NCBI RefSeq assembly: GCF_020150815.1
Contig: NZ_CP083723.1
Location: forward strand, 3,162,001-3,226,000
Reading direction: 5' to 3'
Source: Haloprofundus salilacus
GTDB lineage: Archaea > Halobacteriota > Halobacteria > Halobacteriales > Haloferacaceae
Length of the DNA stretch: 64,000 bases
Position numbers and translations under genes: made by a program. Under the pieces are notes generated by a model. That model was not told where the DNA came from. It searched no databases and was given only the letters and a program-made list of their open reading frames with translations. This document shows positions 1 through 7,620 of the stretch, in pieces (positions within the stretch are counted from its first letter, which is position 1; every line of letters starts with the position of its first letter).

Positions 1-580
1 TCTCGATGGGGACGATCTGGTCGTCGAAGTAGCCCTCGTCGGTGGCCGCCGCGGCGCGCTCGTGACTGCGAAGCGCGTACTCGTCCTGCTCCTCTCTGCT
101 GACGCCGTACTCCTCGGCGACTTTCTCGGCGGTCATCCCCATCTGGAGTTGGAAGATGTTGTACCGCTCGGAGAGCTCCGGGTGGAGGTGCTGGTAGGAG
201 TCGCCGTCCATCGGCACGCGCGACATGTTCTCGACGCCGCCCGCGATAATGGCGTCGCGGTTGCCCGCGGCGACGGCGTCGCTCGCACTGATGATGGCCT
301 GCATCGAGGAGGCGCACCAGCGGTTGATGCTCGTCGCCGGCGTCCCCTCGCCGAGTTCCGAGAGCAACGCGATGACGCGCGCGACGTTGTTGTCCTGCTC
401 GCCGCGCTGCTGGGCGACGCCCCACATCAGGTCGTCGATGTCGTCGCCGGAGAGCCCCGTCTCGTCGAGAATCGTGTCGATGAGTGGAATCGAGAGGTCC
501 TCGCTGCGGACGTCCTCGAAGACGCCGCCGCCCTTTCCTTGTGGGGTTCTGTACGCGGCCGCGATGACTGGTGTTGGCAT
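1..580 (-). CDS. Acetyl-CoA acetyltransferase (thiolase), N-terminal part
   Basis: The reverse strand encodes the first 193 residues of a thiolase, starting MPTPVIAAAYRTP at the ATG whose complement is 578-580. Thiolases join or split acyl-CoA and acetyl-CoA in the cytoplasm (beta-oxidation, ketoacyl-CoA or polyhydroxyalkanoate metabolism). The acyl-accepting cysteine is C89, in the motif INRWCASSMQ, followed by the family motif AGGVENMSRVPM. The window edge cuts the gene, so the C-terminal catalytic His and Cys are not visible. It is divergent from the AAA ATPase gene at 802. The family call is firm; substrate and direction cannot be read from this part. Confidence 0.93.
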   Translation of the reverse strand, partial: MPTPVIAAAYRTPQGKGGGVFEDVRSEDLSIPLIDTILDETGLSGDDIDDLMWGVAQQRGEQDNNVARVIALLSELGEGTPATSINRWCASSMQAIISASDAVAAGNRDAIIAGGVENMSRVPMDGDSYQHLHPELSERYNIFQLQMGMTAEKVAEEYGVSREEQDEYALRSHERAAAATDEGYFDDQIVPIE

Positions 581-770
581 ACCTTACCCTCCGGGACCGA
601 TCCTGATAAACGTGGGAGAACCGGGTGCCACCGGAGCGGAGTTTATCGTCGCCTCGTCCGCGACCCGTTCCAACGGACCGGGCGTCGTGCGGTGCCCGCC
701 GTCGAGCGATGTCGCACGCCGCGGTGCCGAAGGCGTCGGTTTCGACCCCCGCGGTCCGTTCTTCGACGGT

Positions 771-777
771 CTTAAGA
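771..777 (+). promoter_or_regulatory. TATA-like box for the AAA ATPase gene
   Basis: CTTAAGA lies 25-31 nt before the ATG at 802, the spacing expected for a leaderless haloarchaeal transcript. It supports 802 as the start rather than the longer open frame that begins upstream. Confidence 0.5.
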
Positions 778-801
778 TTCTGTGGCGGCAAGGTTGCGCG
801 G

Positions 802-2214
802 ATGAGTAGCCCGGCTCTCGAAGTCGTCGAATTCCTTCTCACGGCCCACATCTACACGGAAAACCGGGAGTTGGACGAGAACGACCTCCCGCCACGCTAC
901 CGACGCGTGTTCTGGGCCGAGCGCGACAGCGACGCACCCGACTCCGCCTCCGGCGAGGTGGAACCGCTCGGGGGCGTCGAACGTCCGCTCTCGGTGACCG
1001 AGACCGACGCTCGGACAGCGACCGGCGTCGAACACCCGTGGGAGGCTATCTCGGACCTGTTGTTTACCGACCGGACGGAGTTCTCCGGGACGCTCTCGTT
1101 TACGCAACCGGAGATGGCGCTGGAGTGGTTCCTCGCTCGCGCGGACCGCGACCGCCTCGTGACGAACCCGACTATCGCCTTCGCCGCCGAGGACCGCGAC
1201 GACGTCGATGTCACGCACGAGGAAGCCAGAGAACAGAACCGACCGATCCACGCCGATCGCGTCTGGATAGACAGCCTGCTCAAAGCGTACTTCGACGACG
1301 ACGAGGACGGCGACGCCGAGATGCTCGACCTCGTCCACGTCCGCGCGCCCGAGGAGATCGAGATGACGCTCGAGGATCTCGTGCTCACCGCCGACCAGGA
1401 GGGCGAAATCGCCAAGATCGTCAAAGCGATCGAACACCGCGACTATCTAGCCGAAATCGGCCTGCGCGAGATCGGCAAACTGCTGTTCGTCGGTCCACCG
1501 GGGACCGGTAAAACGACCATCTCGCGCGCGCTCGCACACGAACTCGGTCTCCCGTTCGTCGAGGTCAAACTCTCGATGATCACCTCGCAGTATCTCGGCG
1601 AGACCGCCAAGAACGTCGAGAAGACGTTCGAGGTGGCGAAGCGACTCTCACCGTGTATCCTCTTCATCGACGAGTTCGACTCGGTGGCGAAAACCCGCCG
1701 TAGCGACGAGCACGCGGCGCTGAAGCGCGCGGTCAACACGCTGCTGAAGAGCATCGACGATATCTCGCTCATCCGCGACGACGTGTTGCTCATCGGGGCG
1801 ACAAACCACCCCGACCAACTCGACGCGGCGGCGTGGCGGCGTTTCGACGAGATCGTCAACTTCCCGAAGCCCGACCGCCAGATGCGTGCGGACATCCTGC
1901 GCGTCATCACCCAGCGGATGGAGATCGCCGAGTTCGACCCCGAGTCGGTCGCTGACCGGACCGAAGGGCTCACTGGCAGCGACCTCCGGATGGTGCTCCG
2001 CGAGGCGGTACTGGAGGCGTTGACCGAAGAACGGATGTCGCTCACACAGGAAGACGTCCTCGACGCCGTCGAAGACTTCGAAGAGCGGGACAACCTGAAG
2101 AACATGGACATGATGGACGGCGACTCCGACTCGCTCATCGCGGGCAACGGCGAGTCGCCGGACACCTCGGACCACAGTCACGACCACGACCACGCGCACG
2201 ACCACCAGCACTGA
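802..2214 (+). CDS. AAA-family ATPase with histidine-rich C-terminal tail
   Basis: 470 residues. Residues 1 to about 190 are a family-specific N-terminal region. A single AAA module follows, with Walker A GPPGTGKT at 231-238, Walker B ILFIDE at 286-291 and a sensor/arginine-finger region (GATNHPD...WRRFDE). No protease or membrane segment is present, so this is not FtsH; remodelling of a protein partner is the likely role. The last ~20 residues are His/Asp-rich (HDHDHAHDHQH), a probable metal-binding tail. The open frame extends upstream to 625, but the TATA box at 771 favours 802. The stop codon TGA overlaps the next ATG by one base, so translation is probably coupled to the metallo-hydrolase that follows. 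Target unknown. Confidence 0.88.
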   Translation: MSSPALEVVEFLLTAHIYTENRELDENDLPPRYRRVFWAERDSDAPDSASGEVEPLGGVERPLSVTETDARTATGVEHPWEAISDLLFTDRTEFSGTLSFTQPEMALEWFLARADRDRLVTNPTIAFAAEDRDDVDVTHEEAREQNRPIHADRVWIDSLLKAYFDDDEDGDAEMLDLVHVRAPEEIEMTLEDLVLTADQEGEIAKIVKAIEHRDYLAEIGLREIGKLLFVGPPGTGKTTISRALAHELGLPFVEVKLSMITSQYLGETAKNVEKTFEVAKRLSPCILFIDEFDSVAKTRRSDEHAALKRAVNTLLKSIDDISLIRDDVLLIGATNHPDQLDAAAWRRFDEIVNFPKPDRQMRADILRVITQRMEIAEFDPESVADRTEGLTGSDLRMVLREAVLEALTEERMSLTQEDVLDAVEDFEERDNLKNMDMMDGDSDSLIAGNGESPDTSDHSHDHDHAHDHQH

Positions 2215-3038
2215 TGCGCGTCACGCTCCTCGGAACCGGCGACACAACGGGGACGCCCACCGTCGGCTGCGACTGCGACACCTGTCGAGCGGCGCGCGAC
2301 CGAGGCATCGAGCGCTCGCGCTTTTCGGTTCACGTCGAGAACGAACGCACCGGCGAGTCGCTGCTCGTCGATGTCAGTCCCGACTTCCGCAGTCAGTTTC
2401 TCTCCCACGACGTACCGCTCCCCGACGCGGTGGTCGTCACCCACATCCACTTCGACCACCTCGACGGTCTCGGCAACGCCTACCGCATCTTCGACGACCT
2501 CCCGGTGTACGCCGCCGACGAGACGGACCCGCAGACGGGCGAGAGCGTCGCCGACACGATTCGTGCCAAATTCGACTACCTCGACCGCATCAGCGTCCAC
2601 GAGGTGGCGCCGTTCGAGTCGTTTCGCGTCTGCGGATTCGACGTGACGCTCGTGCCCGTCGACCACCCGCCGCTGCTCTGTTACGGTCTCGTCGTCTCCG
2701 ACCCCGTGACGGGCGCAAAACTCTCGCTATCGGGCGACACCAGCTACGACGTGCCCGAAGACTCGCGCGCGGCGCTTTCCGATCCGGACCTCTTTCTCGC
2801 CGACGCCATCGTCCCGGCGGCGCTCTGCGAACACCACCCGGCAGGGGGTCGTCACTACGACCACGAGGGCGTTCCGCGGACGTTCGGTCACAAGCACATG
2901 ACCCGCGAGGGGGCGCTCTCGATGGCCGAAGAGCTGCACGCAGCGCAGACGCGACTCGTCCACACCTCGCACTTCTACCCCGTCGACGAGGCGTTCGAGG
3001 AGCCGTTAGCTGTCGATGGCGAGCAGTACGACCTCTAA
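2214..3038 (+). CDS. PhnP-like MBL-fold metallo-hydrolase (cyclic phosphodiesterase family)
   Basis: 274 residues. The N-terminus MRVTLLGTGDTTGTP and the Cys pair in GCDCDTC are typical of PhnP-type enzymes, which open cyclic phosphate esters such as ribosyl 1,2-cyclic phosphate. The metal site THIHFDHLDG places H77, H79, D81 and H82; further ligands are expected at the LVPVDH, SLSGDTSYD and LVHTSHF motifs. It is cytoplasmic, with no signal peptide. The start overlaps the AAA ATPase stop, so the two are likely co-translated, and the ATPase's His-rich tail could serve this metal enzyme (inference). No other phn genes are nearby, so the natural substrate may not be a phosphonate intermediate. 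Confidence 0.88.
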   Translation: MRVTLLGTGDTTGTPTVGCDCDTCRAARDRGIERSRFSVHVENERTGESLLVDVSPDFRSQFLSHDVPLPDAVVVTHIHFDHLDGLGNAYRIFDDLPVYAADETDPQTGESVADTIRAKFDYLDRISVHEVAPFESFRVCGFDVTLVPVDHPPLLCYGLVVSDPVTGAKLSLSGDTSYDVPEDSRAALSDPDLFLADAIVPAALCEHHPAGGRHYDHEGVPRTFGHKHMTREGALSMAEELHAAQTRLVHTSHFYPVDEAFEEPLAVDGEQYDL

Positions 3039-3057
3039 TCGCCGGTTTTCCCGTCCG

Positions 3058-4050
3058 TCACCCGAACCGGCTCAACCCGCTCTGTCGTCGTGCGACGCCC
3101 GACGGCTCCCGGACCCACGCCGACCGCTCGGCGCGAATTCCGTCTAACTCCTCCTTCTCCGGACCCGCTCCCGCCTCGAACCCCGCGCACGACTCGCCGC
3201 AGTCGCTGCCGGGGTCGACCACGCGGCCGAAGTGTTCGCAGTACGGGCGGCCGTCGTCGGTGAGGCTCAGCCGAGCACAGGGCGGCAGGTCGTACGTCCG
3301 CCAGCCTTTGCCGTAGGCGCGCTCGGCGATACGCCGCCGCTTTCGACACTTCTCGTCGGCGCCGACGATGGCTACGTCCGTCCGGAGCGGGCGCTCGTCG
3401 AGCAGTTCGACGCCGGGGCCGGTGACAGGAAGCGTCGTCGCCTTGCGGACGACTTCGCGTTCGCCGCTGTCGGGGTCGAAGCGCCAGACGCCGACCTCCT
3501 CAGGGATGCGGTTGAGGTGCGCGCGGGTGACGTAGCTCTCGGTGGCGAGCACAACCTCGTCGAACAGCGCGAGGCTCACGTCCGTCCGGAGCTGGCGTTC
3601 GAGGTCACCCGGCCGACCCAGATCGGGCTTGTTCTCGATGCCGACCAAGTGGGCGAACCAGTTCTCGGGATAGCGCGTCGTCCGACGGACGTACTCGCGC
3701 CCGCCGCGGCGCTCTCGTTCGAAGAAACCGAGGTCGACGGCGCGGTCGGCGACGCGGCGGGCCACGTCGGGATGGCAGTCGAAGGCGTCCTTCCAGTACG
3801 TCGCGCGGCCGACGCCCGCGCCGCTCTCGATTGCGAGCGCGGGGATGGAGTCGGGGGTGATTCGCGTTCGCGCGTCGAACTCGGGACCGGGTTCGACGAG
3901 GACGGTGTCGACGATCCGACTGCCGGGCGAGGCGACCGCCGCCCCGAGTTGGCGGGCGACGAGCGAGTCGGTCGCCTCTTCGAGGTGCGCACAGAGGGCT
4001 AACTCGAAACCGAACTCCTGCACGGGCGGAGGGAGGTGACGGGTGGGCAA
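3058..4050 (-). CDS. Conserved haloarchaeal protein (DUF5787-like), PD-(D/E)XK nuclease-like with inserted winged helix
   Basis: 330 residues, cytoplasmic. I remember this family as DUF5787, without an established function. The sequence shows nuclease-like features: an early E15 helix, SRIVDTVLVEPG (D48), then GIENKPD (E139, K141, an ExK motif) and a following Q153 helix and VVLATES strand. This order matches PD-(D/E)XK enzymes. Residues ~60-125 look like an inserted winged helix with Tyr/Arg-rich ends. A C-terminal region carries a CPxx-like cysteine group (C262, C272 and a GSDCGESC pair) that may bind zinc or a cluster. It is convergent with the metallo-hydrolase gene. The nuclease assignment is an inference from motifs. 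Confidence 0.7.
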   Translation of the reverse strand: MPTRHLPPPVQEFGFELALCAHLEEATDSLVARQLGAAVASPGSRIVDTVLVEPGPEFDARTRITPDSIPALAIESGAGVGRATYWKDAFDCHPDVARRVADRAVDLGFFERERRGGREYVRRTTRYPENWFAHLVGIENKPDLGRPGDLERQLRTDVSLALFDEVVLATESYVTRAHLNRIPEEVGVWRFDPDSGEREVVRKATTLPVTGPGVELLDERPLRTDVAIVGADEKCRKRRRIAERAYGKGWRTYDLPPCARLSLTDDGRPYCEHFGRVVDPGSDCGESCAGFEAGAGPEKEELDGIRAERSAWVREPSGVARRQSGLSRFG

Positions 4051-4193
4051 AAGACGACTGGTCGCCTTCGGCGCGGTGCGAACGCACCGCGTTCTCGGTT
4101 CGAGGCGGTTTTGAGTCGGATCGAGGCGAGTCCGAGACGAACCCGAGAGAGTTGTTCACACGCCGCGAACCGTTGGACGCGGTGAGAACAGCA

Positions 4194-4203
4194 ACTTTAT
4201 CAC
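4194..4203 (+). promoter_or_regulatory. TATA-like box for the aIF2-gamma cluster
   Basis: ACTTTATCAC predicts transcription starting near 4225. That leaves a short leader carrying a strong Shine-Dalgarno-like AGGAGGT (4238-4244) only two bases before the ATG at 4247. A GTG at 4250 is an alternative in-frame start with better spacing. Confidence 0.5.
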
Positions 4204-4246
4204 TCGCACGGGGCGAATCTTTCGCAAGATTGCTCTTAGGAGGTCA

Positions 4247-5476
4247 ATGGTGACACAAACACAACAACCGGAGGTGAACATCGGACTCGTCGGCCACGTC
4301 GACCACGGGAAAACGACGCTGGTGCAGGCGCTCAGCGGTTCGTGGACCGACCAGCACTCGGAGGAGATGAAGCGCGGTATCTCCATCCGACTGGGCTACG
4401 CCGACGCGACGTTCCGACGCTGTCCGGGTATGGACGAACCGGCGTGTTACACGGTCGAAGAGGAGTGTGAGAACGGCGAAACGAGCGAACCGATTCGCAC
4501 GGTGTCGTTCGTCGACGCACCCGGCCACGAGACGCTGATGGCGACGATGCTCTCGGGCGCGGCGCTAATGGACGGCGCGGTGCTCGTCGTGAGCGCCACC
4601 GAGGAGGTGCCGCAGGCACAGACCGAGGAACATCTGATGGCGCTCGACATCATCGGCATCGAGAACATCGTCATCGCCCAGAACAAGGTCGACCTCGTCG
4701 ACCGCGATCGCGCCGTCGAGAACTACCAGCAGATCAAGGAGTTCGTCGAGGGCACCGTCGCCGAGGACGCGCCCATCGTCCCGGTGAGCGCCCAGCAGGG
4801 CGTCAACCTCGACCTGCTCATCAACGCCATCGAGGACGAGATTCCGACGCCCGAGCGCTCCGAAAGCGACGACGCGCGGATGTTCGTCGCGCGCAGTTTC
4901 GACATCAACCGACCGGGGACGACGTGGGACAAGCTCTCCGGCGGCGTCGTCGGCGGCAGTCTCGTCGACGGGACGCTCAGCGTCGACGACGAGATAGAGC
5001 TGCGTCCCGGCCGCGAGGTCGAAGGAGGTGGCCAGTCGGAGTGGCAGCCGATCACGACGACGGTCCGGTCGCTGCAGGCGGGCAGTCAGATGCTCGATAC
5101 GGCGACGCCCGGCGGGCTGCTCGGCGTCGGAACTGGTCTCGACCCGAGTCTCACGAAGGGCGACGCGCTGGCCGGACAGGTCGCCGGAACGCCCGGCACG
5201 CTGCCGCCGACGCGCGACGCGTTCGAGATGGAAGTCGACCTCCTCGAACGCGTCGTCGGCGGCGACGACAAAATCGACGAGATCTCGACGGGCGAACCGC
5301 TGATGCTGACCGTCGGCACGGCGACCACCGTCGGCGCGGTCACGAGCGCCCGCGAGGGCGAGTGCGAGGTGTCGCTGAAGCGCCCGGTCTGCGCGGCCGG
5401 GGGCGCGAAAATAGCCATCAACCGCCGCGTCGGCGCGCGCTGGCGTCTCATCGGCATCGGGACGCTCGCCGAGTAA
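4247..5476 (+). CDS. eif2g: Translation initiation factor 2 subunit gamma (aIF2-gamma)
   Basis: 409 residues. This is the GTPase subunit of archaeal IF2, which carries Met-tRNAi to the small ribosomal subunit. G-domain motifs are GHVDHGKT (16-23), DAPGHE and NKVD. The zinc-knuckle loop typical of aIF2-gamma appears as CPG...C...C. Domains II and III follow, ending ..[12 protein letters not shown]. It is the first gene of a tightly packed cluster: the PIN-domain gene starts 3 nt after the stop. Length and motif order match archaeal orthologues. Confidence 0.97.
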   Translation: MVTQTQQPEVNIGLVGHVDHGKTTLVQALSGSWTDQHSEEMKRGISIRLGYADATFRRCPGMDEPACYTVEEECENGETSEPIRTVSFVDAPGHETLMATMLSGAALMDGAVLVVSATEEVPQAQTEEHLMALDIIGIENIVIAQNKVDLVDRDRAVENYQQIKEFVEGTVAEDAPIVPVSAQQGVNLDLLINAIEDEIPTPERSESDDARMFVARSFDINRPGTTWDKLSGGVVGGSLVDGTLSVDDEIELRPGREVEGGGQSEWQPITTTVRSLQAGSQMLDTATPGGLLGVGTGLDPSLTKGDALAGQVAGTPGTLPPTRDAFEMEVDLLERVVGGDDKIDEISTGEPLMLTVGTATTVGAVTSAREGECEVSLKRPVCAAGGAKIAINRRVGARWRLIGIGTLAE

Positions 5477-5479
5477 CGG

Positions 5480-5869
5480 ATGGTCGTCGTCGCCATGGAC
5501 ACCAACGCGCTCATGATGCCCGTCGAACTCGACGTTCGCGTCTTCGACGAACTTGACCGACTGTTCGGTCTGGGGACAGTCGACCTCGTGGTCCCCGAGA
5601 CCGTCGTCGCCGAGTTGGAGACGCTCTCGGCGGGCAACGGCGAGGAGAGCGTCGCGGCGAGCGTAGGTGCGGACCTGGCGGACGACCGCTGTCGAACAGT
5701 CGAGACCGAGGCGACGTACGCCGACGACGCGCTGGTGGAACTCGGCGCGCGCGGCGACTGTGAGTACGTCGTCACGAACGACCAACCCCTTCGCGACCGG
5801 TTGCTCGAACGCGGCGTTCGGGTAATCGGTTTAAGGGGTCGGAACACACTCAGTATCACAGAACCATAA
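5480..5869 (+). CDS. PIN-domain protein, Fcf1-like (rRNA-processing nuclease family)
   Basis: 129 residues. Acidic PIN residues are visible in MDTNALMMP, ETVVAELE, TYADDALVE and VVTNDQPLRDR, forming a four-acid metal-dependent RNase site. Archaeal proteins of this group sit beside aIF2-gamma and are related to eukaryotic Fcf1, so a role in pre-rRNA cleavage is likely (inference from family and context). ATG at 5480 is used; a second in-frame ATG at 5495 would remove five residues. A TATA-like GGTTTAAGG at 5829-5837 inside the 3' end could give the RNA polymerase gene its own promoter. Confidence 0.88.
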   Translation: MVVVAMDTNALMMPVELDVRVFDELDRLFGLGTVDLVVPETVVAELETLSAGNGEESVAASVGADLADDRCRTVETEATYADDALVELGARGDCEYVVTNDQPLRDRLLERGVRVIGLRGRNTLSITEP

Positions 5870-5870
5870 T

Positions 5871-6443
5871 ATGTACAAGAGGGTACGACTCAAGGACACG
5901 GTCGAGGTGCCCCCGCGGCACCTCGCCGACGTGACGCCCGAACGGGTGAAGCGTCTGCTACAGGACAAGTTGGAAGGACGGATGGACGAGGACGTCGGCA
6001 GCGTCGTGAGCATCGCCGAGGTGATCGACATCGGCGACGGCTCGGTGCTCCCGAACCGCCCGGGGGTGTACTACGAGGCGGAGTTCGACGCGATAACGTA
6101 CGACCCGCACATGCAGGAAGTCGTCGACGGCATCGTCGTCGAAGTCGTCGAGTTCGGGGCGTTCGTCGGTATCGGACCGGTCGACGGCCTGCTACACGTC
6201 TCCCAGATTTCGGACGAGTACCTCGCCTACGACGGCGAGAACCAGCAGTTGGCGTCGACCGAGTCGTCGGACACGCTCGGCGTCGGCGACTCCGTGCGCG
6301 TCCGAATCGTCACCAAGAGCATCGACGAGCGCAACCCGCGCGACTCGAAGATCGGTCTCACGGCCAAACAGCCCGGACTCGGAAAACACGGCTGGCTGCA
6401 GACGGAGCGAGAGGAACGCCAGGCCACGACGGAGGGTAACTGA
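5871..6443 (+). CDS. rpoE1: DNA-directed RNA polymerase subunit E' (Rpo7)
   Basis: 190 residues. Starts MYKRVRLKDTVEVPP, the RNP-like N-terminal half of Rpo7. An S1-type OB domain follows (VVDGIVVEVVEFGAFVGIGPVDGLLHVSQ). Rpo7 forms the polymerase stalk with Rpo4 and helps open complex formation and RNA binding. The stop TGA overlaps the ATG of spt4 by one base, so the two are translationally linked. The C-terminal tail after the S1 domain is charged and probably flexible. Confidence 0.96.
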   Translation: MYKRVRLKDTVEVPPRHLADVTPERVKRLLQDKLEGRMDEDVGSVVSIAEVIDIGDGSVLPNRPGVYYEAEFDAITYDPHMQEVVDGIVVEVVEFGAFVGIGPVDGLLHVSQISDEYLAYDGENQQLASTESSDTLGVGDSVRVRIVTKSIDERNPRDSKIGLTAKQPGLGKHGWLQTEREERQATTEGN

Positions 6444-6640
6444 TGGCTAAACCCCGCCTCGCCTGCCGCGAGTGCCACTACATCAACGAACCGGACTCAC
6501 AGAGCTGCGACCACTGCGGGTCGTCGAGCCTCACCGAAGACTGGGCGGGGTACGTCGTCGTCACCCACCCGGAGGAAAGTGAGATCGCCCGCGAGATGAA
6601 CGTCGACGAACCCGGCGGCTACGCGCTGAAGGTCCGGTGA
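6443..6640 (+). CDS. spt4: Transcription elongation factor Spt4 (RpoE'')
   Basis: 65 residues. A four-cysteine zinc site (CRECHY...CDHCG) is followed by TEDWAGYVVVTHPEESEIA, matching Spt4, the zinc partner of Spt5 in processive elongation. The ATG shares its A with the Rpo7 stop, and the next gene begins 8 nt after the stop. Length is normal for archaeal Spt4. Confidence 0.96.
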   Translation: MAKPRLACRECHYINEPDSQSCDHCGSSSLTEDWAGYVVVTHPEESEIAREMNVDEPGGYALKVR

Positions 6641-6647
6641 GCCGCTG

Positions 6648-7178
6648 ATGCTGCGGCTCCCCGACGACCTCCGGGGAGCGTTCAAAGAGCCGCTGGGTCC
6701 GGTCTACACCGACCCGCAGCGACTGCTCTCCGACACTCGGGGTCCGATCATCGCCGTCGGCGACGTCGTCACCTACCACCTCCGAAACGCCGACCGCGAC
6801 CCCGACGTGGCCGTCGTCGACGGCAAGACGAAGCGCGAAGCCGTCGGCGACGAGATTCGCCGCGTTCTCTCAGGCGACAACCCGCGCATCGAAGTCGAAA
6901 ATCCGGCGGCGACCCTCTCTCGCGAGTTGCTCGCCGCGCTCCGCGAGGCAATCGAGCGCGACGAGAACACTGTCGTCGTCGTCACCGAGGGCGAGGAGGA
7001 CTTGGCGACGCTTCCCGCCATCGTGGCCGCGCCCGTCGGCGCGCTCGTCGTCTACGGCCAACCCAACGAGGGGATGGTCGGCGTGCCGGTCACGCCCGAG
7101 TCGAAAGCCGAGGCGCGCGACCTGATGGAGCGTCTGGAGGGCGATTCGGTCGCGGCGTTCGAGGCGCTCGGCGTCTGA
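6648..7178 (+). CDS. GTP-dependent dephospho-CoA kinase (DUF359 family)
   Basis: 176 residues. This is the archaeal DUF359 family, shown elsewhere to phosphorylate dephospho-CoA using GTP in the last step of CoA synthesis. Family motifs seen are GPIIAVGDVVTYHL, VVDGKTKRE (the conserved Asp/Lys region), NPAATLS and VTEGEEDLATLPAI, ending near VVYGQPNEGMVGV. Its place between spt4 and rps24e is conserved in many archaea. It probably belongs to the same transcript as the upstream genes. Confidence 0.92.
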   Translation: MLRLPDDLRGAFKEPLGPVYTDPQRLLSDTRGPIIAVGDVVTYHLRNADRDPDVAVVDGKTKREAVGDEIRRVLSGDNPRIEVENPAATLSRELLAALREAIERDENTVVVVTEGEEDLATLPAIVAAPVGALVVYGQPNEGMVGVPVTPESKAEARDLMERLEGDSVAAFEALGV

Positions 7179-7300
7179 GTTCGATTTTCGACCGCCGCTC
7201 TGCGCTCACTTGTCGTCCGTTCGTCGCCCATCTGCCGACTCCCGCCCGTCCCTTCGAAATCCTTTTACTTGCTTCGCCGGGATTTATGAGCAACTGAACT

Positions 7301-7612
7301 ATGGAAATCGAAATCATCGAAGAGGACGAGAATCCGATGTTGCACCGAACCGACGTTCGATTCACGATGACGCACGACGAGGCGACGCCCTCGCGCCTCT
7401 CGGTCCGCGACAGCCTCGCGGCGAAACTCGACAAGGACTCCGACGAAGTCGTCGTCCACGAACTCGACACGAAGTTCGGCATGCGCAAGACCGCCGGCTA
7501 CGCGAAAGTGTACAAGAGCCCCGAGTTCGCCCGCGACGTCGAGCAGGAGTACATGCTCGAACGCAACAAGATCACCGCAGAGGACGGCGACGCGGAAGCC
7601 GAAGAAGCGTAA
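7301..7612 (+). CDS. rps24e: 30S ribosomal protein S24e
   Basis: 103 residues. Starts MEIEIIEEDENPMLHRTDVRF and contains VHELDTKFGMRKTAGYAKVY, the S24e signature. The tail is acidic, as is common in haloarchaea. A 122-nt gap precedes it, with a TATA-like CCTTTTACTT at 7261-7270, so it probably has its own promoter. In other archaea, as I recall, the ~45-residue S27ae gene follows directly; here the Kae1 gene starts only 8 nt after the stop. Confidence 0.96.
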   Translation: MEIEIIEEDENPMLHRTDVRFTMTHDEATPSRLSVRDSLAAKLDKDSDEVVVHELDTKFGMRKTAGYAKVYKSPEFARDVEQEYMLERNKITAEDGDAEAEEA

Positions 7613-7620
7613 TTCGAGAC

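Noticed and set aside
4565-5785. A 406-codon reverse-strand frame over aIF2-gamma and the PIN gene
   Set aside because: The codon pattern is that of a complement of real genes; both covered genes are firmly identified.
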